From G963663315 sp963668255 (GTDB taxonomy: Bacteria > Pseudomonadota > Gammaproteobacteria > Arenicellales > Poriferihabitantaceae): a stretch of 64,000 bases of DNA. The notes beneath the pieces are model-generated. The model was given only the letters and a program-made list of their open reading frames with translations. It was not told where the DNA came from and did not search any database. Location: the NCBI GenBank assembly GCA_965116595.1, contig OZ220708.1, forward strand, positions 1,860,001 to 1,924,000, written 5' to 3'. This document shows, piece by piece, positions 18,254 to 28,058 of this stretch. Within the stretch, counting starts at the first letter, position 1. Each line of letters opens with the position of its first letter. The position numbers and the translations under genes are program-made.

Positions 18254-19348
18254 ATGTCCAGTGGCGTATTTGCCGTAAACGGAATCTCGATTACAAAAAC
18301 CTATGGAACGGGTCCGTCAGGGGTGACTGCGTTAAACGATGTGTCGATTGCCATCAAGGATAATGAATTTTTTACCCTGCTCGGCCCCTCCGGTTGCGGC
18401 AAGACCACGTTGCTGCGCTGTATTGCCGGATTTGAACAATTGACCGAAGGTCGAATCCTGTTATTCGACGAAGAAATTGACCACCTGCCGCCGAACAGGC
18501 GACCGGTTAATACCGTGTTCCAGCACTATGCGCTGTTTCCTCACATGACGGTAGCCGACAATATCAGCTTCAGCCTGAGGATGTTGAAACGCAGTAACCA
18601 GGAGATCAGACAGACTGTCAGAAGTATGCTCGAGCTTGTTCACATGTCTGAATATACCGACCGCCGGCCAGCGCAATTGTCGGGCGGTCAACAACAACGG
18701 GTCGCATTGGCCCGGGCATTGGCGAGTCATCCGAAAGTGCTGCTTCTGGATGAACCATTATCAGCATTGGATTTGAAATTGCGCCAGCAAATGCGGGTTG
18801 AATTGAAACAACTCCAGGAGGAAACCGGTATTACCTTCATCTTTGTCACCCACGATCAGGAAGAAGCGTTGACCATGAGTGATCGCATTGCGGTGATGTC
18901 TGAAGGCAGGATTCAACAAACAGGGACACCGGTGGAGATTTACGAACACCCGGTCAGTCATTTTGTCGCCGACTTTATCGGTGAAACCAATTTTCTTGAA
19001 GCCACGATTCAATCAGTGGACGCCGACAGCGCCCGCTGCCAGCTTGCCAATGGGGCACAATTGACAGCCCACCTCGCCGTCCCGAAACAACCAGGTGACA
19101 GGGTTACGATATCGGTTCGTCCGGAAAAGATATTACTGGCAGCCAGAGGCGAAGCTTCCGGCAGTATTGACGGAAACGTGGAGAGGCTGGTTTATCTCGG
19201 TACCGATACGCATTATCAGGTCAGACTGGATCGACAGACAACAGTGCTCGCACGAATCCAGAACAGCGCCGAATCGTTGCAATTCAGGGAGAATGATCCA
19301 GTAACCGTGATTGTCGATCAGTCGGCTTGCAGCGTGTTGGCGGATTGA
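18254..19348 (+). CDS. potA: spermidine/putrescine ABC transporter ATP-binding protein
   Basis: A 364-residue PotA-type ATPase. Walker A GPSGCGKTT (about residue 44), Q-loop FQHYALFPHM, signature LSGGQQQRVALARA, Walker B VLLLDEPLSALD, switch FVTHDQEEAL, then a C-terminal TOBE domain from about residue 280. It powers polyamine uptake with the next three genes. The ATG at 18254 is preferred over an adjacent upstream TTG. One base separates its stop from the next start. Confidence 0.92.
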   Translation: MSSGVFAVNGISITKTYGTGPSGVTALNDVSIAIKDNEFFTLLGPSGCGKTTLLRCIAGFEQLTEGRILLFDEEIDHLPPNRRPVNTVFQHYALFPHMTVADNISFSLRMLKRSNQEIRQTVRSMLELVHMSEYTDRRPAQLSGGQQQRVALARALASHPKVLLLDEPLSALDLKLRQQMRVELKQLQEETGITFIFVTHDQEEALTMSDRIAVMSEGRIQQTGTPVEIYEHPVSHFVADFIGETNFLEATIQSVDADSARCQLANGAQLTAHLAVPKQPGDRVTISVRPEKILLAARGEASGSIDGNVERLVYLGTDTHYQVRLDRQTTVLARIQNSAESLQFRENDPVTVIVDQSACSVLAD

Positions 19349-19349
19349 C

Positions 19350-20255
19350 ATGAATACGCGGGCAAATGTGCATCGCAATCACAGGACCGGCGCCTTGCTG
19401 CTTTCTCCCGCGTTGCTGCTGATTTTCTGTTTCCTGATTCTGCCGCTTTGCATCATTGTCGTTTATTCGTTTCTTACCCCTGGCACCTACGGCGGGGTGA
19501 TCTGGGAATTTTCCTTCGACTCCTATATTCAGTTCCTGTTCGAACGTGATTTTTTCGATGACACCCTGATTTTTTCGTCGGCCTATCTTCAGATATATTT
19601 TCGTTCCTTCATTCAGGCTCTGGTCACCACCATCGCCTGTTTCCTGATCGGATTCCCCACCGCTTATTACATTGCGACACTGCCTGAGCGGAAAAAGTAC
19701 ATGTGGGTTCTGCTGATTACAGTACCGTACTGGATCAATCTGCTGATCAGAACCATTGCGATGCTGTTTCTGGTACGCAACGAGGGACCGCTCAATTACG
19801 CATTGATATCCATCGGTCTGATTGATGAGCCGATAAAGATTGCCTATACCAATTACGGGGTAGGGATCGGCTTGATTTATACTTATCTGCCGTTCATGGT
19901 GTTGCCGTTATACGCTGCGATCGAGCGGTTTGACTTTCGTCTGGTAGAAGCGTCCTATGATCTTTACGCCAATCGCTGGACCATTCTTCGGAAAATCATT
20001 TTCCCGCTGACAATCCCCGGAATTGTCGCCGGGTCATTGCTGGTATTCATTCCAAGCCTGGGATCCTTTATTGCGCCGGACCTGCTTGGCGGCGGAAAAA
20101 ACCTGATGATCGGCAATCTGATCGCGCTGCAGTTCCAGGGCTCGCGTAACTGGCCGTTCGGTTCAGCCGCTGCAGTGATACTGATGACGGTGGTCCTGTG
20201 TGCACTGATGCTGTACATCCGACAGCAGGGTAAAGCCCGGTTGCAACTACACTGA
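19350..20255 (+). CDS. potB: spermidine/putrescine ABC transporter permease
   Basis: A 301-residue inner-membrane permease with six hydrophobic segments and the EAA-like loop (EASYDLYANRWTILRKIIFP). Start at the ATG at 19350, one base after the ATPase stop. It pairs with the following permease to form the channel. Length and order are standard for PotB. Confidence 0.9.
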   Translation: MNTRANVHRNHRTGALLLSPALLLIFCFLILPLCIIVVYSFLTPGTYGGVIWEFSFDSYIQFLFERDFFDDTLIFSSAYLQIYFRSFIQALVTTIACFLIGFPTAYYIATLPERKKYMWVLLITVPYWINLLIRTIAMLFLVRNEGPLNYALISIGLIDEPIKIAYTNYGVGIGLIYTYLPFMVLPLYAAIERFDFRLVEASYDLYANRWTILRKIIFPLTIPGIVAGSLLVFIPSLGSFIAPDLLGGGKNLMIGNLIALQFQGSRNWPFGSAAAVILMTVVLCALMLYIRQQGKARLQLH

Positions 20256-21067
20256 TGAATCCGGCCCGCAAGACACGCAATCTCAAACATTATCCCGGTT
20301 TCGGGAGCATTACCTGGGCCTGCATGTTCTTTCTGTATGGCCCGCTGATTATCATTGCCCTCTACTCATTCAATGAAATCCGATCAATAACCGTGTGGGG
20401 CGGATTCAGTTTTTCCTGGTATGTGAAAGCGTTCAACAATGACCTGATCCAACGTGCGACCTATAATTCCATCATCATTGCCGTTTCAGCGGCAACACTG
20501 GCGACAATATTTGCCTCTGCAGCAGCACTGTTTATCATTCGCAATCGACACTTCCGGGGCAGGGAGGTGAGTATCGGCATCATCAGCCTGCCGCTGATGG
20601 TGCCTGAAATAGTGACCGCAATCGCATCATTGGTATTCTTCGTTCTGGTCGGCATTCCACTCGGAATCGGCAGTATCCTGCTTGCCCATACCGTGTTCTG
20701 TATTCCCTTTGCTTATTTGCCGATCACAGCGCGACTCGAAGGAATTGAAGGGTATTATGAGGAAGCGGCAAAGGACCTGTACGCTAACGATTGGCAGGCA
20801 TTTCGATATGTGATGCTGCCGATGCTGTTTCCCGGCATAGTGGCGGGGTTCATTCTGGCGTTCATTATTTCCCTGGACGACTTCATCATCACCAATTTCG
20901 TTGCCGGACCCGGTGCAACGACCCTGCCACTCGCCATATACGGTCTCGTTCGAACCGGACTGACACCGGAAATCAACGCCGTATCCACCTTGTTGTTACT
21001 TGTTTCAATCATTTTTGTTACGCTTTCGTACCTTTTGGGCAGAAAGCGTGATCATGGCGCCCATTAA
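20255..21067 (+). CDS. potC: spermidine/putrescine ABC transporter permease
   Basis: A 270-residue second permease subunit with about six membrane helices and the EAA loop EEAAKDLYANDWQAFRYVML. Its ATG overlaps the preceding stop (TGATG), a typical coupled arrangement. Length is standard for PotC. Confidence 0.9.
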   Translation: MNPARKTRNLKHYPGFGSITWACMFFLYGPLIIIALYSFNEIRSITVWGGFSFSWYVKAFNNDLIQRATYNSIIIAVSAATLATIFASAAALFIIRNRHFRGREVSIGIISLPLMVPEIVTAIASLVFFVLVGIPLGIGSILLAHTVFCIPFAYLPITARLEGIEGYYEEAAKDLYANDWQAFRYVMLPMLFPGIVAGFILAFIISLDDFIITNFVAGPGATTLPLAIYGLVRTGLTPEINAVSTLLLLVSIIFVTLSYLLGRKRDHGAH

Positions 21068-21112
21068 CACGCTGTTAATAACCACTTTTCAATTTATCCG
21101 TAGGAGGAGAAC

Positions 21113-22147
21113 ATGAAAAACATCCGAAACATCTTTTTCGCATTACTGAGCCTGGTTTTTATATCAGGTTCTGCCATGGCGGAGGGCAAGCTCAATATCT
21201 ATAACTGGTTTGATTATCTGCCACAGGAATTGATCGACAAATTTTCTGCCGAGTATGATGTCGAAGTGACGTTGGATACCTATGACTCCAATGAATCACT
21301 GCTGGCCAAGTTGAAGTCCGGAGTGACCGGATATGATATTGCAGTACCCGGAGACTACATGGTCCAGATCCTGATCGAGGAAGGCATGCTGGAGCAGGTC
21401 AATGCGTTCGAGTTCGAAAACTTCGTCAACATGGATCCCAATTTTATCGATGTGTACTTTGATCCGGGGCGTAAGTATTCGGTGCCATATCAATGGGGGA
21501 CAACCGGATTCATGGTCGATACCGCTGTCTATGACGGTGACATAGATACCCTGGAAATCATTTTCAATGCGCCACCGGAACTGCAAGGCAAAATCAACAT
21601 GCTGAAAGACGTCAACGACGTGCTCAATGCGGGTTTGCGTTATCTTGGACTGGATCGCTGCAATGAAAACCCGGAAGACCTTAAAAAGCTGAATGACCTG
21701 CTCAACAGCGCCAAGCAGCACTGGTTGAGTTTCAACTCGGATGGCGCTAAAGAAGTACTGGTATCCGGCGATGCCGCAGTAGGGCAGATCTGGAATGGAT
21801 TCGGTATGCGTGCCCGTGAGGAGAAGGCGACTTTGAAATATGCCTATCCGAAAGAAGGGTTTACCGGCTGGATGGACAATCTCGTAGCGCTGAAGGGCGG
21901 CGCCAATCTTGATAATGCCAAAAAATTCATGAACTTCATGCTGGTTCCAGAAAATGCCGCGGCCCTGACCAACTTTGCCCGTTACACTGCGGGAGTGTCA
22001 GGTACTGAACCGTTTCTGGATGATGAACTGAAGACGGCCCACGAAGTCAATCTGCCTGCGTCCGCGCCCGCACCTGAATTCGTACCGCCCTGTTCTGATA
22101 ATGTAATCCGGTTGTATGACCGTATCTGGACCAATCTGTTGAAGTAA
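21113..22147 (+). CDS. potD: spermidine/putrescine-binding periplasmic protein
   Basis: A 344-residue extracellular solute-binding protein (SBP type 1, PotD/PotF). The signal peptide cleaves after SAMA (about residue 23) and the mature protein opens with GKLNIYNWFDYLP, a hallmark of PotD/PotF. AGGAGGAG seven bases before the ATG is a near-perfect ribosome site, stronger than those of the other operon members, as expected for the abundant component. Which polyamine it binds cannot be decided from sequence alone. Confidence 0.92.
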   Translation: MKNIRNIFFALLSLVFISGSAMAEGKLNIYNWFDYLPQELIDKFSAEYDVEVTLDTYDSNESLLAKLKSGVTGYDIAVPGDYMVQILIEEGMLEQVNAFEFENFVNMDPNFIDVYFDPGRKYSVPYQWGTTGFMVDTAVYDGDIDTLEIIFNAPPELQGKINMLKDVNDVLNAGLRYLGLDRCNENPEDLKKLNDLLNSAKQHWLSFNSDGAKEVLVSGDAAVGQIWNGFGMRAREEKATLKYAYPKEGFTGWMDNLVALKGGANLDNAKKFMNFMLVPENAAALTNFARYTAGVSGTEPFLDDELKTAHEVNLPASAPAPEFVPPCSDNVIRLYDRIWTNLLK

Positions 22148-22165
22148 GTTGAAGTAATCGGTAGT

Positions 22166-22197
22166 GCCTGGGCACTCCTTGAAGGGAGGGCTCAGGC
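22166..22197. terminator. hairpin between convergent potD and waaF
   Basis: GCCTGGGC (22166-22173) pairs with GCTCAGGC (22190-22197) with one wobble; a T-rich stretch (TTGTTTTTT) follows on the plus side a few bases later. It abuts the waaF stop codon. It is placed to stop the pot transcript and possibly both. Confidence 0.5.
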
Positions 22198-23202
22198 TTA
22201 CCTTGTTTTTTCGAGCACTTTGCCAGGGTTCAGTTGAGTCATGCAGTGGTGGTGTTTGAGCGGACATTCCCGTTCGAAGCACGGGCTGCATTCAAGGTTG
22301 AGATTCAGCAGGTCAGCCCGTTCGGTCAACGGCGGGGTGAAAACAGAGCTGGTCGCTCCGTACAGGGCGATCACGTGGCCGCCTGTCGCGGCGGCGACAT
22401 GCATCAACCCTGAGTCATTGGTCACCACATAACGGGCACAGGATATCAGATCGACGACTTCTTCGAGGCGGGTTTTTCCTGTCAGGTCGATGCAACTGTC
22501 CGCGCTCAGATGATTGATCCGCCGGGCAATCGGTTGGTCGTTTTCCGAACCAAAAATCCAGACCTGCCAACCTGCCTTTATCTTTGTCTGGGCTACTTCA
22601 GCAAAATAACGGGCAGGCCAGCGCTTGGCAGAACCAAACTCTGCTCCTGGACAAAATGCCAACACCGGCCGGTCAAGCGCCAATCCGAATCGCGACAGGG
22701 TTTCGGTCAACGCCTGCCGGTCTACCCGCAATACCGGATTCGGAGGCATCCCTGAAACCGATTGTTCCCTGTCGTTGCCGAGAGATGCGTAACGTTGAAC
22801 ATTCGAAGGAGTAGCCTGCTCATCCAGGCGCCGGATATCATTCAGCAATCCCCAGCGTTGCTCGCCGACGAACCCGGTGCGTTTCGGAATGCCCGCGAAC
22901 CAGGGGATCAGCGCCGACTTGAAAGACCCCGGCAATACGATGGCCTGATCAAAACCATACTGACGAATACTTCTCGCCAGTCTTATGCGCACACCGAGTT
23001 GAAGAGAACCATGCCCGACCGGCATTTCGATGGTTGCGTGGACTTCGAGCATTCTTTTCAGAATAGGTTCACTCCATTTTGGAGCAAGCACGGTGATACG
23101 AATTTTCTCCGAACGGGTCTTGATAGTCTTGAACAGACTTTGCGCCATCACCATATCCCCGACCCAGGAGGGGCCGACTACCAGAAGCCGGGAATCCGTC
23201 AC
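22198..23202 (-). CDS. waaF: lipopolysaccharide heptosyltransferase II
   Basis: A 334-residue GT9-family glycosyltransferase adding the second heptose of the LPS inner core from ADP-heptose at the cytoplasmic face of the inner membrane. VVGPSWVGDMVMAQSL at the N-terminus, FCPGAEFGSAKRWP in the middle and VTNDSGLMHVAAATG near residue 260 are family hallmarks. I place the start at GTG 23202, which overlaps the preceding stop (GTGA) and gives the usual short lead-in; an ATG at 23244 would add 14 atypical residues. Confidence 0.92.
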   Translation of the reverse strand: MTDSRLLVVGPSWVGDMVMAQSLFKTIKTRSEKIRITVLAPKWSEPILKRMLEVHATIEMPVGHGSLQLGVRIRLARSIRQYGFDQAIVLPGSFKSALIPWFAGIPKRTGFVGEQRWGLLNDIRRLDEQATPSNVQRYASLGNDREQSVSGMPPNPVLRVDRQALTETLSRFGLALDRPVLAFCPGAEFGSAKRWPARYFAEVAQTKIKAGWQVWIFGSENDQPIARRINHLSADSCIDLTGKTRLEEVVDLISCARYVVTNDSGLMHVAAATGGHVIALYGATSSVFTPPLTERADLLNLNLECSPCFERECPLKHHHCMTQLNPGKVLEKTR

Positions 23203-23432
23203 TGCCGGTTTATGAGCACATAAAGCGTCCCGCAATAAGGACACAGTTCCTGCCCACTGTCTTCAATCGGCAAATATACCCTTGGATGGGAATCCCACAG
23301 GCGCTTGCCGGGCATCGGGCAGTGTAGTGGCAGATCCGCTGCGGTTACATCAATCCGTTCGCTGTCATTCGGGATATCGCTGTCATTTGATAGCGCACCC
23401 GTGTCAATGTCAGTTTCCCGGGGTTCAGACAT
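23199..23432 (-). CDS. zinc-finger domain-containing protein (zf-CHCC)
   Basis: A 77-residue small protein whose C-terminal half carries the zf-CHCC pattern: Cys38, His49, Cys64 and Cys67 (CPYCG). The same zinc site occurs in the complex I subunit NDUFS6. The first 30 residues are acidic and probably disordered. It overlaps ilvE upstream by 8 bases and waaF downstream by 4, so all three are one translation-coupled unit. The function of the free-standing bacterial protein is not known. Confidence 0.85.
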   Translation of the reverse strand: MSEPRETDIDTGALSNDSDIPNDSERIDVTAADLPLHCPMPGKRLWDSHPRVYLPIEDSGQELCPYCGTLYVLINRQ

Positions 23433-24345
23433 AGGTCAACCAATCCTCATATTCAGGGATACGGCCGTGCACGGCATCGAAAAACCGGGACTGTATTCTT
23501 TCAGTAATCGGACCCCGTGAGCCACTGCCGATCTGGCGATTGTCCAATTCGCGAACAGGAGTCACTTCTGCGGCGGTACCGGTGAAGAAGGCTTCGTCGC
23601 AAATATAGATCTCATCCCGGGTGATCCGTTTTTCAACCAGTTCCAGGCCTTCATCAGCGATGATTTTCATTACGGTGTTGCGGGTAATGCCGTCGAGGGC
23701 TGAAGTCAGGTCCGGGGTGTATATCACATTGTCCCTGACAATGAACAGGTTTTCGCCGCTGCCCTCCATCACAAACCCATTGGTGTCCAGCAATAATGCT
23801 TCATCGTAACCATTATCGACGGCTTCCTGCAGCGCCAGCATCGAATTGATATAGTGCCCATTGGCTTTTGCCCGGCACATTGCAACGTTGACGTGATGGC
23901 GGGTGTAGGAAGATACCTGGACACGGATTCCGGATCGCAGGCTCTCCTCGCCAAGGTACGTGCCCCATTCCCAGGAGGCAACGATCACATGCACCTTCAG
24001 ATTGTCCGCCCGGATGCCCATTCCTTCCGAGCCATAAAAAGCCATTGGCCGCAAATACCCGGATTCCAGCTTGTTCTGTCGGATCGACTCGACCTGGGCG
24101 TCAATCAGCGTCTGCTGGTCGAAAGGAATTTTCATGCGGAGAATATGAGCGGAATGGAAAAGTCGCTGAGTATGTTCCCGGAGGCGGAAAATTGCAGTGC
24201 CCCCCTCCGCCCTGTAGGCGCGCACCCCCTCGAACACACCCATACCATAATGCAGGGTATGGGTCAGCACATGCGTGGTCGCATCACGCCAGGGAATCAT
24301 CTCCCCGTCCATCCATATTACGCCATCGCGGTCACTGAACGACAT
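23425..24345 (-). CDS. ilvE: branched-chain amino acid aminotransferase
   Basis: A 306-residue class IV PLP aminotransferase interconverting Val, Leu and Ile with their 2-oxo acids. HYGMGVFEGVRAY (about residues 32-44), the Schiff-base Lys160 in CRAKANGHYINS, and MEGSGENLFIV are diagnostic. The start at 24345 follows GGAGG seven bases upstream; a further five residues upstream are unlikely to be translated. It lies 127 bases downstream of glnE, the order common in gammaproteobacteria. Confidence 0.95.
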   Translation of the reverse strand: MSFSDRDGVIWMDGEMIPWRDATTHVLTHTLHYGMGVFEGVRAYRAEGGTAIFRLREHTQRLFHSAHILRMKIPFDQQTLIDAQVESIRQNKLESGYLRPMAFYGSEGMGIRADNLKVHVIVASWEWGTYLGEESLRSGIRVQVSSYTRHHVNVAMCRAKANGHYINSMLALQEAVDNGYDEALLLDTNGFVMEGSGENLFIVRDNVIYTPDLTSALDGITRNTVMKIIADEGLELVEKRITRDEIYICDEAFFTGTAAEVTPVRELDNRQIGSGSRGPITERIQSRFFDAVHGRIPEYEDWLTYV

Positions 24346-24472
24346 GATGGCCTCCGGCAACCGGTTTCTTTGCTGATATTATTTCCATAGATACTATTTC
24401 CACGACTATGCTCCAGTTCAGATCACTGGAATCTGGTTTGACCAGTAAATTAAACCACTTGCCTTCGATCTG

Positions 24473-27382
24473 TCAACCAAAAGTCTGTTGCCAGACTTCT
24501 TTTACAGCCTGCCGTTCGACCTGCAGCTTCTCCTGTTCAACCAGAACCGGGCGGTCCATCAGTTTCAGGTCCAGCGAATGGCGCAGATAGGTCTGATAAC
24601 TGGTCAGCAGCCGCTCACCGGTGGATGCATCAATAATGCCATGGGCGATCAGCGTTTCGATCGAATCCGCAGTCGTTCTGGGTTCGGCCAGGTTTGGACA
24701 GGAATGGGCATGACGCAAGATCCAGTACTGAATCAGGAATTCGATATCAACAATACCGCCTTCATCCAGCTTGATATCGTACATCTGTTCGGTTGAAATG
24801 CAATTTTCATTAATCATCTTGCGGCGCATCCCGGTAATATCATCTGCCAGTTGATCCGGATTCCGCTCCATCGACAGAATTGCTGTCCGGGCCTGCTCGA
24901 ACCGGTCGATCAAACCCTTTTCGCCGACCACTATCCGGGCGCGAACCAACGCCTGATGCTCCCATGTCCAGGCATTGTTTATCTGATAATTGAAGAATCC
25001 CGAAAGCGAAACCGCCAGCGTACCACTACGTCCGCTCGGGCGTAGACGCATGTCTGTTTCGTAGAGCAATCCGGCTTGAGTTCTGGCCATAAGCAGATGG
25101 ACCAGCCTTTGCCCCACGCGACTGTAAAAGTATTCAGCCTGATCCCTGGAGAAGGAGCCATCCGCCAGCGATGAATCATAGCAGACCACGACATCGAGGT
25201 CCGAATGATAACCGAACTCGCCGCTGGCAAACTTGCCGTAAGCAATCACTCCACCACTACAGGGAGCCGCCCCCTGCTTGCCTTCAACAAATCGAACGGC
25301 ATCGCTAAACACACTGTTCAGCAATACTTCGGCTAACTGGACAAGCGCCCGGTGAACGTCATCCACGCTCAACACCCTCGACACGTCCGCTGCCGAAATA
25401 CGAAGCAACTGGGCATTTTGAAATTCACGCAACGCAACCATCCGGCCCTCAGCATCATCGAGGTCGATTTGAACCAATCGATGATCCAGTTCACTCTTAA
25501 GATCCCGGCTGTCCCGATTTCGAATATCCATGATCGGATGGAGCAGTTCATCAAGGATCACAGGATGGCGACCGATATGCCTGGAGAGCCATGGACTGGC
25601 GGCACATAAATGCAGCAGTTGTTTCAGTGCAATCCGATTCTCAATCAGCAGGCTGAGATAGGTCGAACGCCGCCCAATGGCCTCGATTACACTGATGAAT
25701 GCCGCCATTCCCCGCTCGGCATCGCTGTGCGTGCCGGCTTCCCTTAAAGCCAGCGGTATCAGGCGATCAATCCGGTCGCGCTCGATTCCGGAGAAAGCCT
25801 GATAAAGTCGGCCTTTCCTGAATGCCTTCAATAACTGCGGGGTTGAGTTTGAGGAGCCGAACCCGATCTGGCTCAGAGCTTCACGGGACTGTGCCTCGTC
25901 CAGTTTCCCCTGCCATAGATCAGCCAGTTGATTCTGTCCGTCGTTGCCGGGTGAGTCCGGTTCTTCATCGAGAATCATGCGGAACTGGCCGTGGACATGG
26001 TTACGATGCGCATCAAGCTTTTCGATATAGCGATCCCAGTTGTCAAAGCCCATACTCCAGGCCAGCCGTGCCTGATCCATTTGTGTTTGCGGCAGCAATT
26101 GGGTTTGTCTATCCTGAAACATCTGCAAACGATGTTCGGAATTGCGGAAAAACCGGTATCCCGCTGTCAATCCGGCGCAGACCTGGTCATCTATCACTCC
26201 CAGTTTTTTCAGGGCAGTCATCGCTTGATACAGGCGCGAAGTTTGCAGGCTGTTTTCACGGCCGCCCCGAATCAATTGATGACTTTGAATCAGGAACTCC
26301 ACTTCCCTGATGCCACCCCACCCCAGCTTGATATTCTGATTGAAGTCTGCCTGCTCGAGTTCACGCTCGATCATGCCCTTCATCACCCGGATAGAGTCGA
26401 ATGCGCCGAAATCCAGATACTTGCGGTAGACGAAAGGTTTCAATATGTCGAGAATTTCCTGTCCGGCATTTTCATCACCGGCAACCTGGCGGGCCTTGAT
26501 CAGTGCGTAGCGCTCCCAGTCGCGGCCATGGGTCTGGTAATAGTGTTCCATGGCTGGACAGGACAAAACCAGGGGGCCATTACTTCCATTCGGCCGCAAG
26601 CGCATGTCGGTCCGGAACACAAAACCGTCCGTTGTCACCGTCGCGATCGCCGAGATTATTTTCTGCCCCAGTTTTATGAAGTAAACCTGGTTGTCCACGC
26701 CATCGCGTCCCGATTCCGGACGAGTATGTCCAGGATGATCGTAGGCAAAAATCAAATCCACATCAGAGGAATAGTTCAACTCGGAACCGCCCAGTTTCCC
26801 CAGTCCCAGAACCACCATCGAAGCAGGCTCGCCATTGATACCGAACGGCTGGCCAAACCTTTCCGACAACCATCGCGAATGATGTTCAAGCGCAAGACTG
26901 ATCGCCTGCTCTGCAAGCGCCGACAGATCACTCATAGTTTCTTCCAGGTCCGAGAACCCGGCCAGGTCCCGCCAGGCAATCCTCACCATCTCCCGTCGCC
27001 GTAACTGGCGCAATTTCCGGTGCAGCGTTTCCTCATCGGCACAGAACCCGATGCGATCATTGATCACATTGCGATAGACGCCGGGTGAGTACGATCTGTC
27101 CAGGTCTCCGCCTTCAAGCAGACCAATCAACAGCATGGGGTCGGAAATACAGGTGTGGCTGATGAAATCACTACAAGCCCAGACCGCTTGTAACTCCGGG
27201 CGGGATTGGCAGCGATGGAGCGCCTCTGTCCCGCCGTCGGCCAGTCCGTTGCGGGTCATGGATTCCACGAATCGTTGCCATTGCCGCTCAGCATCGGATT
27301 TGAGCGTCCGGGGCAGGCTGGTTAGTGTCACTTTACGAGGGTTGTACCCATGAGCGATGGGTCTTGCAGGAATAGTGGTCAC
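24473..27382 (-). CDS. glnE: bifunctional glutamine synthetase adenylyltransferase/adenylyl-removing enzyme
   Basis: A 969-residue full-length GlnE that adds AMP to, and removes it from, glutamine synthetase in response to PII and glutamine. Two nucleotidyltransferase domains are visible: the N-terminal one with GLGKLGGSELNYSSDVDL (about residues 195-212) and the C-terminal one with AYGKFASGEFGYHSDLDV (about 720-737), each with the paired aspartates. Between them is the regulatory linker. The gene is complete and first in a glnE-ilvE-zf-waaF transcription unit. Confidence 0.96.
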   Translation of the reverse strand: MTTIPARPIAHGYNPRKVTLTSLPRTLKSDAERQWQRFVESMTRNGLADGGTEALHRCQSRPELQAVWACSDFISHTCISDPMLLIGLLEGGDLDRSYSPGVYRNVINDRIGFCADEETLHRKLRQLRRREMVRIAWRDLAGFSDLEETMSDLSALAEQAISLALEHHSRWLSERFGQPFGINGEPASMVVLGLGKLGGSELNYSSDVDLIFAYDHPGHTRPESGRDGVDNQVYFIKLGQKIISAIATVTTDGFVFRTDMRLRPNGSNGPLVLSCPAMEHYYQTHGRDWERYALIKARQVAGDENAGQEILDILKPFVYRKYLDFGAFDSIRVMKGMIERELEQADFNQNIKLGWGGIREVEFLIQSHQLIRGGRENSLQTSRLYQAMTALKKLGVIDDQVCAGLTAGYRFFRNSEHRLQMFQDRQTQLLPQTQMDQARLAWSMGFDNWDRYIEKLDAHRNHVHGQFRMILDEEPDSPGNDGQNQLADLWQGKLDEAQSREALSQIGFGSSNSTPQLLKAFRKGRLYQAFSGIERDRIDRLIPLALREAGTHSDAERGMAAFISVIEAIGRRSTYLSLLIENRIALKQLLHLCAASPWLSRHIGRHPVILDELLHPIMDIRNRDSRDLKSELDHRLVQIDLDDAEGRMVALREFQNAQLLRISAADVSRVLSVDDVHRALVQLAEVLLNSVFSDAVRFVEGKQGAAPCSGGVIAYGKFASGEFGYHSDLDVVVCYDSSLADGSFSRDQAEYFYSRVGQRLVHLLMARTQAGLLYETDMRLRPSGRSGTLAVSLSGFFNYQINNAWTWEHQALVRARIVVGEKGLIDRFEQARTAILSMERNPDQLADDITGMRRKMINENCISTEQMYDIKLDEGGIVDIEFLIQYWILRHAHSCPNLAEPRTTADSIETLIAHGIIDASTGERLLTSYQTYLRHSLDLKLMDRPVLVEQEKLQVERQAVKEVWQQTFG

Positions 27383-27570
27383 AGGATTACGATACCGGGT
27401 TGGTGGCGGTTATTATAAACGAACCGTGAAAACGGAAGTACCTTATCAGGAAACCCGGGACATTTACCGCGACCACTATCTCTGCCTCACGAGCAGGATT
27501 ATGGATCAACTGACTGACTTGAAAGCGATACAGCGTTTTCCAATCCAGAGATGAGCCTGAAGGGTTGGTA
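27383..27570. other. intergenic region upstream of glnE
   Basis: This stretch holds the upstream region of glnE on the minus strand. Short open frames on the plus strand (for example 27,357-27,554) show no family resemblance. No tRNA or structured RNA is apparent. Confidence 0.4.
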
Positions 27571-27588
27571 TTTTCTGTAGATATTCAT

Positions 27589-27759
27589 GTTTATTGGGGG
27601 TGGTTGTCAGGCGGTGCCGAACCTAGCCAGAGCGATGCCGGCATTACCGTCAAGATTCGAAAGGTGATACAACTGATCGATGTTAGACTGCTGGATCACA
27701 TTATTATCGGAGGCGGGGAATGTCCGGGTTCAGAAACAAGTGAGACTTTTATGAGATAA
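27589..27759 (+). pseudogene. radC: C-terminal remnant of a RadC-like (JAB domain) protein
   Basis: The plus-strand frame ending at TGA/TAA 27,757-27,759 encodes the stretch GGAEPSQSDAGITVKIRKV followed by IDVRLLDHIIIGGGE, which matches the end of RadC (EPSQAD...IDVRVLDHIIVGGGE). The preceding HNHPSG metal motif is corrupted (GWLSGG) and the N-terminal two thirds are gone. RadC family genes often travel in genomic islands, so this marks an old insertion or deletion end just downstream of the housekeeping block. Confidence 0.75.
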
Positions 27760-28058
27760 AGAGATCGGGTAGTCTGAGTGTGAATTCTGAACTGAACCTG
27801 CTCGTTTTTTACAACAAAATTCCAGCAGGATATGTCTTTATCAAGACTAAGCCTTAACGCCTCACTCCGGTGGGGCGTATTCATTTTCGGGCAGGCACGG
27901 TGGCCCCCCACCGGCTCTCCGGCGGGCTACGCCCTTGTATCGCCGACTCCCCCTCCAGGGGGAGTATGCCCGTTATGTCGCGTAACGCCTGATTTTGCGC
28001 TCCTGATTTTTGACAACGCCCCATCATTCAGGTTATATAGCGAACACATGCCCCCGGA
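27760..28058. repeat. cluster of G+C-rich hairpins between two gene remnants
   Basis: Three strong inverted repeats lie within 110 bases. ACGCCTCAC (27857-27865) pairs with GTGGGGCGT (27870-27878) around TCCG and is followed by ATTCATTTT. CGGTGG/CCACCG sits at 27898-27913 and overlaps the AGGCACGGTGGCC core shared with 9233-9245. CTCCCCC/GGGGGAG encloses TCCA at 27947-27964. No coding sequence is evident. Confidence 0.6.

Noticed and set aside
25991..27004. 337-codon plus-strand ORF inside glnE
   Set aside because: It is antisense to the intact glnE gene and its translation has no family character.
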